A DNA stretch of 64,000 bases from Acidobacteriota bacterium (GTDB lineage Bacteria > Acidobacteriota > Terriglobia > Terriglobales > Acidobacteriaceae): positions 310,001-374,000 of the forward strand of contig JAJXYY010000047.1 in NCBI GenBank assembly GCA_021780315.1, in the 5' to 3' direction. The notes under the pieces are model-generated. The model was not told the DNA's origin. It saw nothing but the letters and a program-made list of their open reading frames with translations, and did not search any database. The position numbers and the translations under genes are program-made. This document shows, one piece after another, positions 7,707 through 17,152 of this stretch (positions are counted from its first letter, which is position 1; every line of letters begins with the position of its first letter).

Positions 7707-10162
7707 GCGTTGCCTTTGGTGGTAGCGAGTTGGGATGAGGGCGTAGGGTCGATGGTTGGCTGGGGGCCGGTGTAGGCGGCGTGATCGCCGCTGCGGTGTC
7801 GCGGCGTGGCGGCGGCGGGGAGAAGATCGGGATCGGAGTCGGGGACGGAGGCGGTGGGGAGTTCGATGAGGAAGCGCGCGCCGACGGGGTCGTTCTTTTC
7901 GGCGCGGATGGTGCCCTGGTGCTCCTGGATGATTTTGGCGGCGATGGAGAGGCCGAGGCCGGTGCCGCGCTGCTTGGTGGAGAAGTAGGGGAGGAAGAGA
8001 CGCTCGCGCATGTCGTCGGTGAGGCCGGTGCCGGTGTCGGCGACGATGAGCTCGACGACGCCACGCTGGTGGAGGGCGGTGGTGAGGTGGAGCTCACGGT
8101 AGAGGCTTTGCTGCATGGCTTCGGCAGCGTTGTCGATGAGGTTGCCGAGGGCGCGCTTGAGGGCTTCGGGGTCGGCGAGGACGAGGGGGAGATTGGGGCT
8201 GAAGTTGCGGACGATGCGGATGTCCTGCATTCTGCCGGCGAAGAGGGCGAGGGAGTTTTCGATGATGGTGTTGAGGTCGGCGGGGCGGGGGCGGGCGGTG
8301 GGAAATTCGGCGAGTGCGGCGAACTGGTCGACGAGGGAGCGCATGCTTTCTACAGAGGAGGTGATGACCTCGCTGCAGCGGCGGATGACGGCGACGGAGG
8401 GCGAGTCGATGCCCTGCTCGGTGAGGGTGGCGCCGAGGCGGTTGATGTGGCGCTGGGTTTGCTCGGCGGAGAGGCTGATGGGGGTGAGGGGGTTTTTGAT
8501 CTCGTGGGCGACGCGTCGTGCGACCTCCTTCCAGGCGGATTGCTTTTGGGCGCGGAGGAGTTCGGTGGCGTTTTCGAGCACGAGGACGTAACCCTGGTGG
8601 GTGCGGGGGGTGCCGGGGACTTCGAGCAGGGCGACGGTGGCGAGGAGGTTCATGGTGCCAGGGAAGCGTGTGCGGGTGTCGGTGTCGCTGGTTGGGGGGA
8701 CGATCTCCAGCTCTGCGGACGCGGAGCCCATGCGATGGCTGCGGAGGATGAGGCGGTCGAGGACCTCGACGACCTCGGCGGGGAAGACCTGCTCGATGGA
8801 CTGGCCGAGAAAGGGTCGCTGGCCGCCGGGATCCATCATCTCGCTGAGGGCGCGATTGGTGAGGACGATGCGGCGCTGGGTATCGAGGGTGGCGACGCCG
8901 TTGGGGATGGTTTCGAGCATAGTCTCGAGTTCACCGCGGCGGGCCTCGAGGGCGGCGTTGGCGGCGGAGAGCTGGATGGTGGATTGCTGGACGGCGTTGC
9001 GGGAGTTTTCGAGGTCTTCGGCCATGCGGTTGAAGCTGTGGACGAGTTCGCCGAGTTCTTCGGTGGCGCTTTCGGCGACGCGGTGGGCGTAGTCGCCGGC
9101 GGCGATAGAGTCCATGGCGTCGGCGAGGGCTTCGACGGGCTTGGTGACCTGCTTGGAGAGGTGAAGGGCGAGCCAGGTGGAGGCGAATAGGGCGAGGCTG
9201 GTCATCATGAGCAGCAGGAGGGTGTAGAGATTGCGGATCTGATTGCGGGTTCGGAAGACGGTCCAGTAGGCGTCGGCGGCGTTGCGCAGACGGGTCATGG
9301 TGGCGGTCATGCCGAAGGGCATGGGGAGTCCGACGACGACGATGGAGCCGCCCTTGAGTCCGGAGGCGCCGAGGGCGTAGTCATACTGGCCGAGGGAGAA
9401 GACGGGCTCGTCGTTGCGCTGGGCGGCGGCGAGGATGGCGGTGTCGTTGGGGTCGGTGAGGGCTGTTTGGGGAGCGAGTTCGTCGGCGACGGACTGGGAC
9501 TCGGTCTCGTTACTTTTTTCGGGGAGCCAGGGCTTGATTCTAGCGGTGGCTCCGTCGCGCTGGGGCATGTGGAAGGCGGCGATGGGTGCGCCGTCGTGAT
9601 AGACGATGGCGAATCCGTTCTGGAGGGTGATCTCGTGCTGACGGAGGACGGTGAGGATGGCTTCGCGGGTCTCGGGGAGCTGCGGGGGGAGGCTGGCAGC
9701 GATGGAGTCGGCTTCGGCACGGGCGTTGGCGGTGGTGTAGCGGGAGAGTTCGAGCGCCATGCTGTTGCTATCGTTACGCATCTGGGTGACGGGCTGCTGG
9801 AACCAGCGTTCGACGGCGCGGTTGAGCAGGAGATAGCTGAAGGTGAACATGAAGACGATGGGGATGAGGCTGACGAGGACGGCTCCCCACAACATGCGGG
9901 TGCGAAGTCGTGTGCCCATGACGCGGCTGCGCTGGTCGGCGTAGACCTTGAGGACGTTGCGCACCAGCAGGATGAGGACGGTGACGAAGAGCAGGAAGGC
10001 GACGACCGAGAGCCCGGTGAAGACGAAGATCTGCTCCAGCGTGGCTGGATTGAGGAATTTGAGGTTGAAGGCGTTGAGGGCGATGAGGGCGGCGAAGAGG
10101 ACCAGCAGGCAGGAGCCAAGCGCGATGCTGAGCAGCTTGCTACGGTTCGGACTTGCAGGCAT
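7703..10162 (-). CDS. ntrY: NtrY-like membrane sensor histidine kinase
   Basis: 819-residue inner-membrane kinase. Three transmembrane segments lie near 10-32, 45-70 and 90-114. An extracytoplasmic sensor region of about 190 residues follows, then a fourth membrane segment near 310-330. The cytoplasmic part has a HAMP domain (KPVEALADAMDSIAAGDYAH), a PAS domain (about 395-530), and a HisKA domain with the phospho-acceptor His553 in RRVAHEIKNPLTPIS. The ATPase domain shows NLIDNAAEAM, DTGTGL and GTGLGLSIA. This architecture is that of NtrY, which pairs with NtrX for nitrogen or envelope/redox signals in Proteobacteria; the signal here is unknown. It sits first in a two-gene operon with the regulator. 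Confidence 0.9.
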   Translation of the reverse strand: MPASPNRSKLLSIALGSCLLVLFAALIALNAFNLKFLNPATLEQIFVFTGLSVVAFLLFVTVLILLVRNVLKVYADQRSRVMGTRLRTRMLWGAVLVSLIPIVFMFTFSYLLLNRAVERWFQQPVTQMRNDSNSMALELSRYTTANARAEADSIAASLPPQLPETREAILTVLRQHEITLQNGFAIVYHDGAPIAAFHMPQRDGATARIKPWLPEKSNETESQSVADELAPQTALTDPNDTAILAAAQRNDEPVFSLGQYDYALGASGLKGGSIVVVGLPMPFGMTATMTRLRNAADAYWTVFRTRNQIRNLYTLLLLMMTSLALFASTWLALHLSKQVTKPVEALADAMDSIAAGDYAHRVAESATEELGELVHSFNRMAEDLENSRNAVQQSTIQLSAANAALEARRGELETMLETIPNGVATLDTQRRIVLTNRALSEMMDPGGQRPFLGQSIEQVFPAEVVEVLDRLILRSHRMGSASAELEIVPPTSDTDTRTRFPGTMNLLATVALLEVPGTPRTHQGYVLVLENATELLRAQKQSAWKEVARRVAHEIKNPLTPISLSAEQTQRHINRLGATLTEQGIDSPSVAVIRRCSEVITSSVESMRSLVDQFAALAEFPTARPRPADLNTIIENSLALFAGRMQDIRIVRNFSPNLPLVLADPEALKRALGNLIDNAAEAMQQSLYRELHLTTALHQRGVVELIVADTGTGLTDDMRERLFLPYFSTKQRGTGLGLSIAAKIIQEHQGTIRAEKNDPVGARFLIELPTASVPDSDPDLLPAAATPRHRSGDHAAYTGPQPTIDPTPSSQLATTKGNA

Positions 10163-10254
10163 GCCGCACCCCTCCTGTGGTGCACGCCGGATGTTGCAGC
10201 GTGCGTGACCCGATTATAGGCGCGAGGCTGGAGGCTACGTGCAGGTGCCGCGGT

Positions 10255-10554
10255 CTATGCGCCGAAGTTTCTGGGCCATCTGCGTGCGCCGTGAATGACG
10301 GCGAGAATGGTAATGCTGCGTTTGGCTACTCGATAGGCCACGATGTACGGCGTGCCGGAAACGACGAGTTCCCGGGTTCCGCTGCGACGACCGGGACGAC
10401 CTTTTTCTGGAAATTGGGCGAGGCTGGTGGTGGCAGCAAAGATGATGGCGAGTTGGCTGTCGGCAGCCGCGATGCTGGACTCCGCAAGGTAGGAGTGCAG
10501 GTCGTGAAGGTGGTGCATGGCGGGTGTAGTCCAGAGGACGAGTTCGGGGATCAC
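10255..10554 (-). CDS. parE: ParE/RelE-superfamily toxin
   Basis: 99-residue toxin of a type II toxin-antitoxin pair. The pattern is typical: WTTPAMHHLHDLHSYLAE at the N-terminus, FPEKGRPGRRSGTRELVV in the middle (the usual FP.xGR...R.L), and a final strand YIVAYRVAKRSITILAVIHGARRWP. ParE proteins poison DNA gyrase, whereas RelE relatives cut mRNA. The ParE branch is favoured by the GRPG...RELVVSGTPYIV region. The start codon overlaps the antitoxin stop by 4 bases, giving antitoxin-first order. All conserved positions I can judge are intact, so the toxin is probably functional. Confidence 0.88.
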   Translation of the reverse strand: MIPELVLWTTPAMHHLHDLHSYLAESSIAAADSQLAIIFAATTSLAQFPEKGRPGRRSGTRELVVSGTPYIVAYRVAKRSITILAVIHGARRWPRNFGA

Positions 10555-10802
10555 GCGCGTCTTGGCTTTCGGGACCAGGATGACGCCATCTTGACCACTT
10601 CGGCTTGCGGGAGTAAATCGCCGGCGTCGGCAGCGCGGATGCCTTCGTCGATCAGGGCGCAGTGATGCTCGTAGAGCGACAGGTACTGGTCGACCGCCTC
10701 GTTGATGATGAAGGTTCTGTCGCGCTGCTGGAGCGCGGCGACGGAGTCGAGCGCCGAGACCTTTTCTTCAGGGGTGCGGAAGGTGAGCGTCTTGAGGGCC
10801 AT
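10551..10802 (-). CDS. Ribbon-helix-helix antitoxin
   Basis: 83-residue partner of the downstream ParE-like toxin. The N-terminal strand KTLTFRTPEEKVSALD and the following helix (DRTFIINEAVDQYLSLYEHH) are the ribbon-helix-helix DNA-binding fold of the CopG/ParD group. The C-terminal part (LIDEGIRAADAGDLLPQAEVVKM) resembles ParD toxin-binding tails. Antitoxins of this kind repress their own operon together with the toxin. Two direct repeats just upstream of the start codon fit that role. Confidence 0.85.
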   Translation of the reverse strand: MALKTLTFRTPEEKVSALDSVAALQQRDRTFIINEAVDQYLSLYEHHCALIDEGIRAADAGDLLPQAEVVKMASSWSRKPRRA

Positions 10803-10807
10803 GACGG

Positions 10808-10835
10808 GAGAATACGGCAGATGTCGAGAGAATAC
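10808..10835 (-). promoter_or_regulatory. Candidate toxin-antitoxin operator (two direct repeats)
   Basis: GAGAATAC occurs at 10808-10815 and again at 10828-10835, exactly 20 bases apart (about two helical turns). The pair lies 6-33 bases upstream of the antitoxin ATG. On the coding strand the units read GTATTCTC, and the distal one contains a possible -10 (TATTCT). Ribbon-helix-helix antitoxins often bind such spaced sites. Confidence 0.5.
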
Positions 10836-10869
10836 AAACGATCAGCTTGCTGCTTGAGGCTCGAAAGTG

Positions 10870-10899
10870 AAAACGCCGCGATGCTGTGCATCGCGGCGT
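10870..10899 (-). terminator. Rho-independent terminator of ald
   Basis: A perfect 12-bp stem (ACGCCGCGATGC at 10873-10884, with 10888-10899) encloses a three-base loop. It is followed on the minus strand by TTTT (complement of 10870-10873). It lies about 20 bases after the ald stop codon. Confidence 0.85.
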
Positions 10900-10921
10900 C
10901 TGGATTGGTTGGGGTGCGGGG

Positions 10922-12034
10922 TTAGAGGAGGTCGGCTACGGGCTTCCAGTCGCGCTTCTGGGCGGCGGCTACGGCTCCGTAGGTGAGGACCCCGGCGTAG
11001 GTGTTCACGCCCTCGGCGATGCCTTTGTCTTCGGCGATGGCAGCCTGTGCTCCGAGACGTGCGAGCTTGAGGACGTAGGGAAAAGTGGCGTTGGTGAGGG
11101 CGAGGGTGGAGGTGTTGGGCACGGCTGCGGGCATGTTGGTGACGCAGTAGTGGACGACCCCATCGACGACGTAGGAGGGGTCGGAGTGGGTGGTGGGGTG
11201 GGCGGTTTCGATGCAGCCGCCCTGGTCGATGGCGACATCGACGATGACTGCGCCCTGCTTCATTTTGGCGACCATGGCCTTGGTGACGATCTTGGGTGCG
11301 GCTGCGCCGGGGATGAGGACGCCGCCGATGACGAGGTCGGCCTCGGAGGTGGCGCGCTCGATGTTGTAGCTGTTGGAGGCGACAGTGTAGAGGCGTCCGT
11401 TGAAGATGTCGTCGAGTTCGCGAAGGCGATTGAGGTTGAGGTCGATGAGGGTGACTTTGGCGCCCATGCCGAGGGCGATTTTCGCGGCGTTGGTGCCGAC
11501 GATACCGCCACCGATGATGCAGACGTTGCCGGGAGGAACGCCGGGGACACCGCCGAGGAGGACGCCGCGGCCACCGTGCTCCTTTTCGAGATAGGCTGCA
11601 CCGACCTGGACGGACATGCGTCCGGCGACTTCGCTCATGGGGGTGAGGAGTGGGAGCGCGCCGGTGCGGTCGCGGACGGTCTCGTAGGCGATGCCGATGA
11701 CCTTGTTCTCCAGCAGGGCGTTGGTGAGTTCGGGGAGGGGTGCGAGGTGGAGGTAGGTGAAGAGGATGAGGCCTTCGCGGAAGTGTTTGTACTCTTTCTC
11801 GACGGGTTCTTTGACCTTGACGACCATGTCGGCGAGGCGCCAGACGTCGTAGGCGGAGCCGACGATCTCTGCTCCTGCGGACTGGTACTCGGCGTCAGGC
11901 ATGGCGGAGAGGGCTCCGGCGTTGGTTTCTACGAGGACTTTGTGGCCAGCTTCGACGAGGGCCTTGACTCCGGCAGGGGTGACGCCTACGCGGCTCTCGT
12001 GGTCTTTTACTTCGCGGGGGACTCCGATGATCAT
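10922..12034 (-). CDS. ald: Alanine dehydrogenase
   Basis: Cytosolic NAD-dependent enzyme interconverting L-alanine and pyruvate plus ammonia. The 370 residues match the usual family length of about 371. The start [20 protein letters not shown] contains the substrate-binding Arg15 region. The catalytic lysine lies in [11 protein letters not shown] and the histidine in TYLHLAP. The NAD-binding fold carries [15 protein letters not shown]. The C-terminus has [10 protein letters not shown] placed the start at ATG 12034 because GGAG sits 7 bases before it. The in-frame TTG at 12046 lies on that ribosome-binding site and is rejected. A -10-like TACAAT occurs on the minus strand at 12067-12062. Confidence 0.95.
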   Translation of the reverse strand: MIIGVPREVKDHESRVGVTPAGVKALVEAGHKVLVETNAGALSAMPDAEYQSAGAEIVGSAYDVWRLADMVVKVKEPVEKEYKHFREGLILFTYLHLAPLPELTNALLENKVIGIAYETVRDRTGALPLLTPMSEVAGRMSVQVGAAYLEKEHGGRGVLLGGVPGVPPGNVCIIGGGIVGTNAAKIALGMGAKVTLIDLNLNRLRELDDIFNGRLYTVASNSYNIERATSEADLVIGGVLIPGAAAPKIVTKAMVAKMKQGAVIVDVAIDQGGCIETAHPTTHSDPSYVVDGVVHYCVTNMPAAVPNTSTLALTNATFPYVLKLARLGAQAAIAEDKGIAEGVNTYAGVLTYGAVAAAQKRDWKPVADLL

Positions 12035-12110
12035 TCTGTTCTCCAAATCTGTTGCACTTCGATTGTATCTACTGCGGTGGATGGGGGTAGTGGGCGGACC
12101 GGGGTGGGTG

Positions 12111-12122
12111 AAAAACGTTTTT
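12111..12122. promoter_or_regulatory. Palindrome in the ald/mreB divergent region
   Basis: AAAAACGTTTTT is a perfect 12-base palindrome between the divergent ald and mreB genes. It could be a regulator site. No known consensus is matched with certainty. Confidence 0.3.
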
Positions 12123-12226
12123 ACCGGATACCGGATAGCGGATGGAGACGATGACGCGGCACACGGGAGCGGCGGAAGCCGTACAATGTAGGGAAGACTC
12201 TCGATTTCAGGGAATGAACCGGCAGA

Positions 12227-13291
12227 ATGTCCTCAAATAATTTTCAGATGCGTTACTCCCGTATACACAATATGCGGTCACTCTTCAGCCTATTTTCGAG
12301 CGACCTGGCGATTGACCTGGGCACGGCGAACACGCTGGTGTTTGCCCATGGCAAAGGCATTATCGTCAATGAGCCCTCGATTATCGCGGTGAACAAGATC
12401 ACCAACGAAGTGGAGGCCGTGGGTAAAGAGGCCAAGGAGATGCTGGGGCGTACGCCGGGCAACATTGTGGCGATCAAGCCGATGAAAGACGGCGTGATTG
12501 CGGACTTCCGGCACACGGAAAAGATGCTGAACTACTTCATCCAGAAGGCGCACAACCGCAAGATGATGGTGCATCCGCGGATTGTGATTGGCGTTCCGAG
12601 CGAGATAACGCAGGTGGAGAAGCGTGCGGTCATGGACTCTGCGTACCGGGCCAAGGCCAGCGAAGTACACCTGGTGGAGCAGGCGATGGTCGCGGCGATC
12701 GGTGCGGGCCTGCCGATTACGGAGCCGGGCGGCAACATGGTGGTGGATATTGGAGGCGGCACGACGGACATTGCGGTGATCTCGCTGGCGGGTATTGTGT
12801 ACTCGCGCTCGGTGCGGATGGCCGGCAATCAGATGGACGAAGCCGTGATGACGTACCTGAAGCGGAAGTACAACCTGCTGATCGGGGAGCGGACGGCGGA
12901 GATGATCAAGATCACGCTGGGTTCGGCGTTTCCGCTGGACAAGCCGATCACGATGGAAGTGAAGGGGCGCAACCTGATTGAGGGCGTTCCGAAGACGATT
13001 ACGATTGAGGACTCGGAGATTCGCGAGGCGTTGAGCGAGTGCATCGCGACGATCATCAATGCGATCCGGGTGGCGCTGGAGCGGACTCCGCCGGAGCTCT
13101 CGGCTGACATCTCGGACCGCGGCATTGTGCTGACGGGCGGCGGTGCGCTGATCAAGAATCTGGACAAGCGAATTCGCGAGGAGACGGGGCTGCCGGTGAG
13201 CATTGCGGATGACCCGCTGGCGAGCGTGGTGCTGGGTACGGGCAAGATGCTCAGCGACTTCAAGCTACTGCGCAAGATCTCGATCGATTAA
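12227..13291 (+). CDS. mreB: Rod shape-determining protein MreB
   Basis: Actin-like filament protein that directs the cell-wall elongation machinery along the inner membrane. Phosphate 1 motif is [11 protein letters not shown], phosphate 2 is [15 protein letters not shown], and the adenosine motif is [15 protein letters not shown]. Length is 354 residues. The most conserved N-terminal start would be [17 protein letters not shown] (ATG 12272), but neither that ATG nor ATG 12248 has a clear ribosome-binding site. ATG 12227 has AGGGA 13 bases upstream, which is also weak, so the start is uncertain by 15 residues. A -10-like TACAAT lies at 12182. No mreC or mreD follows. A strong terminator closes the transcript, so mreB is expressed alone here. 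Confidence 0.95.
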   Translation: MSSNNFQMRYSRIHNMRSLFSLFSSDLAIDLGTANTLVFAHGKGIIVNEPSIIAVNKITNEVEAVGKEAKEMLGRTPGNIVAIKPMKDGVIADFRHTEKMLNYFIQKAHNRKMMVHPRIVIGVPSEITQVEKRAVMDSAYRAKASEVHLVEQAMVAAIGAGLPITEPGGNMVVDIGGGTTDIAVISLAGIVYSRSVRMAGNQMDEAVMTYLKRKYNLLIGERTAEMIKITLGSAFPLDKPITMEVKGRNLIEGVPKTITIEDSEIREALSECIATIINAIRVALERTPPELSADISDRGIVLTGGGALIKNLDKRIREETGLPVSIADDPLASVVLGTGKMLSDFKLLRKISID

Positions 13292-13314
13292 GGATTTGGT
13301 TTTGCGATGCGAAG

Positions 13315-13343
13315 AGCTCCAGCCTGATGGCTGGAGCTTTTTT
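13315..13343 (+). terminator. Rho-independent terminator of mreB
   Basis: AGCTCCAGCC (13315-13324), loop TGAT, GGCTGGAGCT (13329-13338), then TTTTT. The stem is a perfect 10 bp with a T-run. Confidence 0.9.
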
Positions 13344-13365
13344 CGTTGTGCGGGGTGGAGCGATG

Positions 13366-14601
13366 TTAGAGGGCTGGCGGGACAGCGACTTCGCGGCGAT
13401 CGAGTCTGGCCTGGTTGGACTGGATGACGCAGAGCGCGGAGCCATAGCCGACGTGGACATCGGCGATGGGGTGGGTGCCGGTGCGGCAGCAGTAGATGAA
13501 GGCACGGGTGGCGGCGGAGGTGGGGTCTTCGGCAGTGGTGACCTCGACGGCGTGGCCGGGGCCACGGTAGGGCATCTCGCCGGAGGCCTGGTAGGAGGCG
13601 CTGGTGATGGCGGCACCGTCGTGGCTGGGGTCGACGCGGGTGACCTGGCGGGGCTCGTAGTAGAAGGTGGCGTCCTCGAGGGTGAGGTTGAGCGAGCCTT
13701 TGGTGCCGTAGAGCCAGAGCTGGTCGCCGAGTTGGGAGTTGTCGGTGATGGAGGAGAAGATAAAGCGCTTGCCGCCGGGGTAGGAGAGCACGGCCTGGAC
13801 GTTGTCGTCGGTCTCGCGTCCGTCGTGGTATTTGCAGATGGAGCCAGAGGCGAGTGCGGCGGTGGGGGTGGCTCCGAAGGCCCAGTTGGCGATGTCCATG
13901 TGGTGCGAGCCGAGTTCGGCGAGCAGGCCGAGGGACCACTGGTTGTAGAGCCTCCAGTTGATGAGGCGTTCGAGTGAAGGCTGCGGCACGGGGCGGCGCC
14001 AACTGTTGTTGCGGTGCCAGTAGCCGATGATGTGGGTGACATCGCCGATCTCTCCCTGCTGGACGCGGGCGAGTGCGGCGCGAATCCAGGGCGAGTAGCG
14101 GTACTGGTGGCCGACCTGAAAGATGCGCGGCGAGGCGGTGGCGGCCTGAACGATTTTGGCTGATTCTTCTACGGTAAAGGCCATGGTTTTTTCGCCGTAG
14201 ACGTGTTTTTCCGCGTGCAGCGCAGCCAGCACCTGCTCACCGTGCAGGCCGAAGGGCGTGGCGACGATGACGGCATCGACATCCTTGCGGTCGAGGAGGG
14301 CGCGATAGTCGGCGTGCGATGGCACATCGTAGCCGCAGACCTGGTTGAGTTCGGCAAAGCGCGGGGCGTACACGTCGGCAGCGGCGGTGATGCGCACGCC
14401 GGGGACTCGCAGGAAGCTGCGGGCGAGTTCCTTGCCACGGCTGCCGGGGCCGATGATGCCCAGTCGCAGCGGGGTGGCATCGTGGATGGGGGCGATCTGG
14501 CGGGCGGCCTCGGCATCGCTTCCGGTGAGCGACTGCGCGTTGGCAGAGATGGCGATGGCAGCGGCGGAGAGGCCGTGGAGGAAGGAACGACGATCCATCA
14601 T
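13366..14601 (-). CDS. Tat-exported Gfo/Idh/MocA-family oxidoreductase
   Basis: NAD(P)-dependent oxidoreductase of the glucose-fructose oxidoreductase type acting on a sugar or cyclitol derivative. From ATG 14601 the protein begins MMDRRSFLHGLSAAAIAISANAQ, a twin-arginine signal, so it is probably folded with cofactor and exported. The Rossmann fold starts at LGIIGPGSRGKELARSF. The family EKP-like motif is GEKTMAFTVEE. The C-terminal sheet domain carries YSPWIRAAL and GSHHMDIANW. An open frame continues upstream to 14673 but overlaps apbE and lacks a signal. The ATG overlaps the apbE stop (ATGA), and AGGAG lies about 10 bases upstream. The two genes are probably co-transcribed. The substrate is unknown. 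Confidence 0.85.
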   Translation of the reverse strand: MMDRRSFLHGLSAAAIAISANAQSLTGSDAEAARQIAPIHDATPLRLGIIGPGSRGKELARSFLRVPGVRITAAADVYAPRFAELNQVCGYDVPSHADYRALLDRKDVDAVIVATPFGLHGEQVLAALHAEKHVYGEKTMAFTVEESAKIVQAATASPRIFQVGHQYRYSPWIRAALARVQQGEIGDVTHIIGYWHRNNSWRRPVPQPSLERLINWRLYNQWSLGLLAELGSHHMDIANWAFGATPTAALASGSICKYHDGRETDDNVQAVLSYPGGKRFIFSSITDNSQLGDQLWLYGTKGSLNLTLEDATFYYEPRQVTRVDPSHDGAAITSASYQASGEMPYRGPGHAVEVTTAEDPTSAATRAFIYCCRTGTHPIADVHVGYGSALCVIQSNQARLDRREVAVPPAL

Positions 14602-15677
14602 GGGGTGAGTGCTCCTGGTGTTTCTAGGGCAGGTGAGGCGCAGGGATTGCCGGACCAGTGTATCGCGCTGCATGGTTCGGAGGTGCCAGCGGTGGGCTGG
14701 CGGAAGACGAGACTCTGCACCTGTGGCATGGGGTGCAGCAGGCGACGCGTGGCCGCCGGGGGGAGGACAAAGACGATGGTGGAGAGCGCATCGCTGTCGG
14801 TCGCGCTGGGGTCGATGACGGTGCTCTGGAGTACGCCTTCGACGGGGCGCATGGCGATGGGATCGAAGATATGGCAGTAACGATGGCCCTGGTAGAGGAA
14901 GAACTTCTGGGTGCAGGCGCCGGTGGACATGGAGGTGTCGCGGAGTTGCAGGGTGGCGGCGATGTGGCCGGGGTGGAGTGGGTCGGGGACTTCGGCGGGC
15001 CAGCCGGATGTGCCGGGAATGGCGCCAATTGCATAGAAGGTGCTGCCACCGGCGGAGATGAAGGCGGAGGTTACGCCCTGACTGCGCAGGAGGGCGACGA
15101 CGCTATCGACGGCGAAGCCCTTGCCGATGCTGCCGGGATCGAGTTCCATGGGGTGGTGGTGGGTGAAGAAGACGATGCGGGCGGTGGGGTTGAGTTGGAT
15201 ATGCTGCCAGCCGATGGTTGGCTGCAGCGCGTCAAGCTCCGCCTGAGCGGGGACGTGGCCCTGATGGAAGAAGAAGCCCCAGGTACGCAGCAGGGGGCCT
15301 ACGGAGATATCGAATGCACCGTGGGAGAGGCGGCTCCAGTAGAGGGATCGCTGGAGGAAGGCGAAGGTTTCGGGATCGGTGACGGTGGGGGCGTTGCCGG
15401 CGTCGCGGCTGATGCGGGAGAGTTCGCTGGAGGGCCTGTAGTTGCTGAGCAGAGCTTCGATGCGGTCGATCTCGTCGAAGGCTGCGGCCATGTGCTGTTC
15501 GGCGGTGGGCTGATCAGGCGCGTAGAGGTCGATAGTCCAGATGGTGCCCATGGCGGGATGGCTCTGGTGGAATCGTTGCAAGGGCGCCTGTGCGGAGAGC
15601 AGCGGTGCCAGCAGGAGTGAGACCATCAGACCGGCAAGGAGACGGGAGACGAGTGAGTTTGAGATCGCAGAGACCAC
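14598..15677 (-). CDS. apbE: FAD:protein FMN transferase ApbE
   Basis: Exported flavin transferase that attaches FMN covalently to threonine in target proteins. The 359 residues start with a signal peptide ending near LLSAQ (about 30). Conserved stretches are HPAMGTIWTIDLYA, IDRIEALLSNYRPSSELSRI, GAFDISVGPLLRTWGF, and the FAD region ELDPGSIGKGFAVDSVV followed by FISAGGSTFYAIG. The magnesium region is DPIAMRPVEGVLQSTVI...TDSDALST. The usual LGGD is replaced by SAGGST, as in some distant members. No flavinylation target (Rnf, Nqr or FMN_bind protein) is visible nearby. It overlaps the downstream oxidoreductase start by 4 bases. Confidence 0.87.
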   Translation of the reverse strand: MVSAISNSLVSRLLAGLMVSLLLAPLLSAQAPLQRFHQSHPAMGTIWTIDLYAPDQPTAEQHMAAAFDEIDRIEALLSNYRPSSELSRISRDAGNAPTVTDPETFAFLQRSLYWSRLSHGAFDISVGPLLRTWGFFFHQGHVPAQAELDALQPTIGWQHIQLNPTARIVFFTHHHPMELDPGSIGKGFAVDSVVALLRSQGVTSAFISAGGSTFYAIGAIPGTSGWPAEVPDPLHPGHIAATLQLRDTSMSTGACTQKFFLYQGHRYCHIFDPIAMRPVEGVLQSTVIDPSATDSDALSTIVFVLPPAATRRLLHPMPQVQSLVFRQPTAGTSEPCSAIHWSGNPCASPALETPGALTP

Positions 15678-15736
15678 GCCGTCAACATGATATCCGTTCC
15701 GTACGATGACTGGCCGGTTGGGTGATCGAGAGGCAG

Positions 15737-17152
15737 TTATGGGGCGAAGTTGATTGGAACCAGACGGACGCGGACGCGATCGACGCGGCGGTCGGTGGAG
15801 GCGAGTACTTCGAGGCGGATGCCGTCCTGCTCGACGACCTCGCCGGGCAGGGGGATGTGGCCAGCGATCTCGGAGACGAGGCCGCCGATGGTGGTGGACT
15901 CGTAGTGCTCTGGCATGCGGAGCGCGGTGGGGTCGTCGCGGGTGTCGCGCAGTTCCCTACCCTCGGGCTTGCGGGAGGCTTCGGAGTCGGCGGCGTCATC
16001 GGGATGGTGCTGGGATGCGGATGTTGTGGGCTCAAACTGATCGGCGAAGAGGTCGCGGAGGCGCGAGATTTCGAACGAGCCGGGAAGACTGTAGGCGCCG
16101 TCAGGCTCGCGGATGGGATGGTCGTGGTCCTCGGCTTCGTCGTGCTCATCGGCGATGTTGCCAACGATGGCTTCGAGGAGATCCTCGATGGTGACGAGGC
16201 CGGCTACGCCGCCGTACTCGTCGATGACGATGCGCATGTGCTGTTTTTCGCGCTGCATCTCGCGGAGAAGTTCGGCCACATTTTTGGTCTCGGGCACGAA
16301 GGCGACGACGCGCTGGATCTCGGCGACGGTGCGGTGGCGCGCCTCGGTGTCGGCGATGTGGAGCAGGTCGTGGGCGAAGGCGATACCGGTGATGTGGTCG
16401 AGCGAGCCGGAGTAGACGGGGACGCGGGAGTAGGCGTGTTCAAGCAGTTGCGCGGTGAATTCGGCGAGGGTGCTGGTGGCGGGGACGGCGCGAATCTCGG
16501 GGCGCGGCGTCATGACCTCGCGAACGACTTTGTCGCCAAACTCTACGACGGAGCGGACCAGTTCGCGGTCGGACTCTTCGAGGATGCCTTCTTCTTCTCC
16601 CGCTTCGAGCAGGGCGTCCATGGCTTCGGAGGGATGCTCGGACTCGGCGGTGTCTTCGGGTTCTGCCAGGGCGGCGATGGAGAGCAGCAGTCCGAGCAGC
16701 AGGGTGACGGGCAGGATGAGGTAGAAGAGGGCGACCAACAGAAACCGGATGTGGAAGATCCACAGACCGCGGGTGCGGGTAAAGAGTAACTGCGGCAGGA
16801 GGCGATCGAAGATGAGGATGAGCAGAATGAGCTCAAAGATGGTGCGGACGATCTCCGAGGCATCCGGCGTGTGAACCAGCGAGGGGATGAGAGCGGAGTG
16901 GGTGAAGAGGCGCAGGCCGGAGAGCAGGGCGATGGCCGCGAGGGTGAGTTGGCGGAGGACCGAGGCCGAGAGCGCGATGGATTCGCGGCCAAGGCGGAGG
17001 CTGGGCTCGACGACCTGCTCCCAGGCGTCGATGTTGTCCTGATACTCGCGGGCGAGAAACTTGCCCATCTCGGAGTAGATGCGGTCGACATAGGCGACCA
17101 GGGCGAGGATGGCGAGGAGAGCGGTGAGCAGAATGGCGTAGGCGGGGGTCAT
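15737..17152 (-). CDS. CorC/HlyC-type membrane protein with CNNM and CBS domains
   Basis: 471-residue inner-membrane protein. The N-terminal CNNM (DUF21) region has about four hydrophobic segments within residues 1-195 (for example AYAILLTALLAILALVAYV). Two CBS domains follow, about 215-335 (VMTPRPEIRAVPATSTLAEF; HMRIVIDEYGGVAGLVTIED). The CorC_HlyC domain is at about 370-465 (TIGGLVSEIAGHIPLPGEVV). Family members are implicated in magnesium/cobalt efflux. The start codon overlaps the ybeY stop by 4 bases (ATGA), the conserved ybeY-ybeX order. The alanine/glutamate-rich stretch near 175 is a linker. Confidence 0.9.
   Translation of the reverse strand: MTPAYAILLTALLAILALVAYVDRIYSEMGKFLAREYQDNIDAWEQVVEPSLRLGRESIALSASVLRQLTLAAIALLSGLRLFTHSALIPSLVHTPDASEIVRTIFELILLILIFDRLLPQLLFTRTRGLWIFHIRFLLVALFYLILPVTLLLGLLLSIAALAEPEDTAESEHPSEAMDALLEAGEEEGILEESDRELVRSVVEFGDKVVREVMTPRPEIRAVPATSTLAEFTAQLLEHAYSRVPVYSGSLDHITGIAFAHDLLHIADTEARHRTVAEIQRVVAFVPETKNVAELLREMQREKQHMRIVIDEYGGVAGLVTIEDLLEAIVGNIADEHDEAEDHDHPIREPDGAYSLPGSFEISRLRDLFADQFEPTTSASQHHPDDAADSEASRKPEGRELRDTRDDPTALRMPEHYESTTIGGLVSEIAGHIPLPGEVVEQDGIRLEVLASTDRRVDRVRVRLVPINFAP

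Noticed and set aside
6270..9190. Long + strand ORFs (6270-7775 and 7781-9190) opposite the NtrX/NtrY genes
   Set aside because: Low-complexity Glu/Gly/Asp composition and no motifs. The minus-strand genes carry complete two-component domains.
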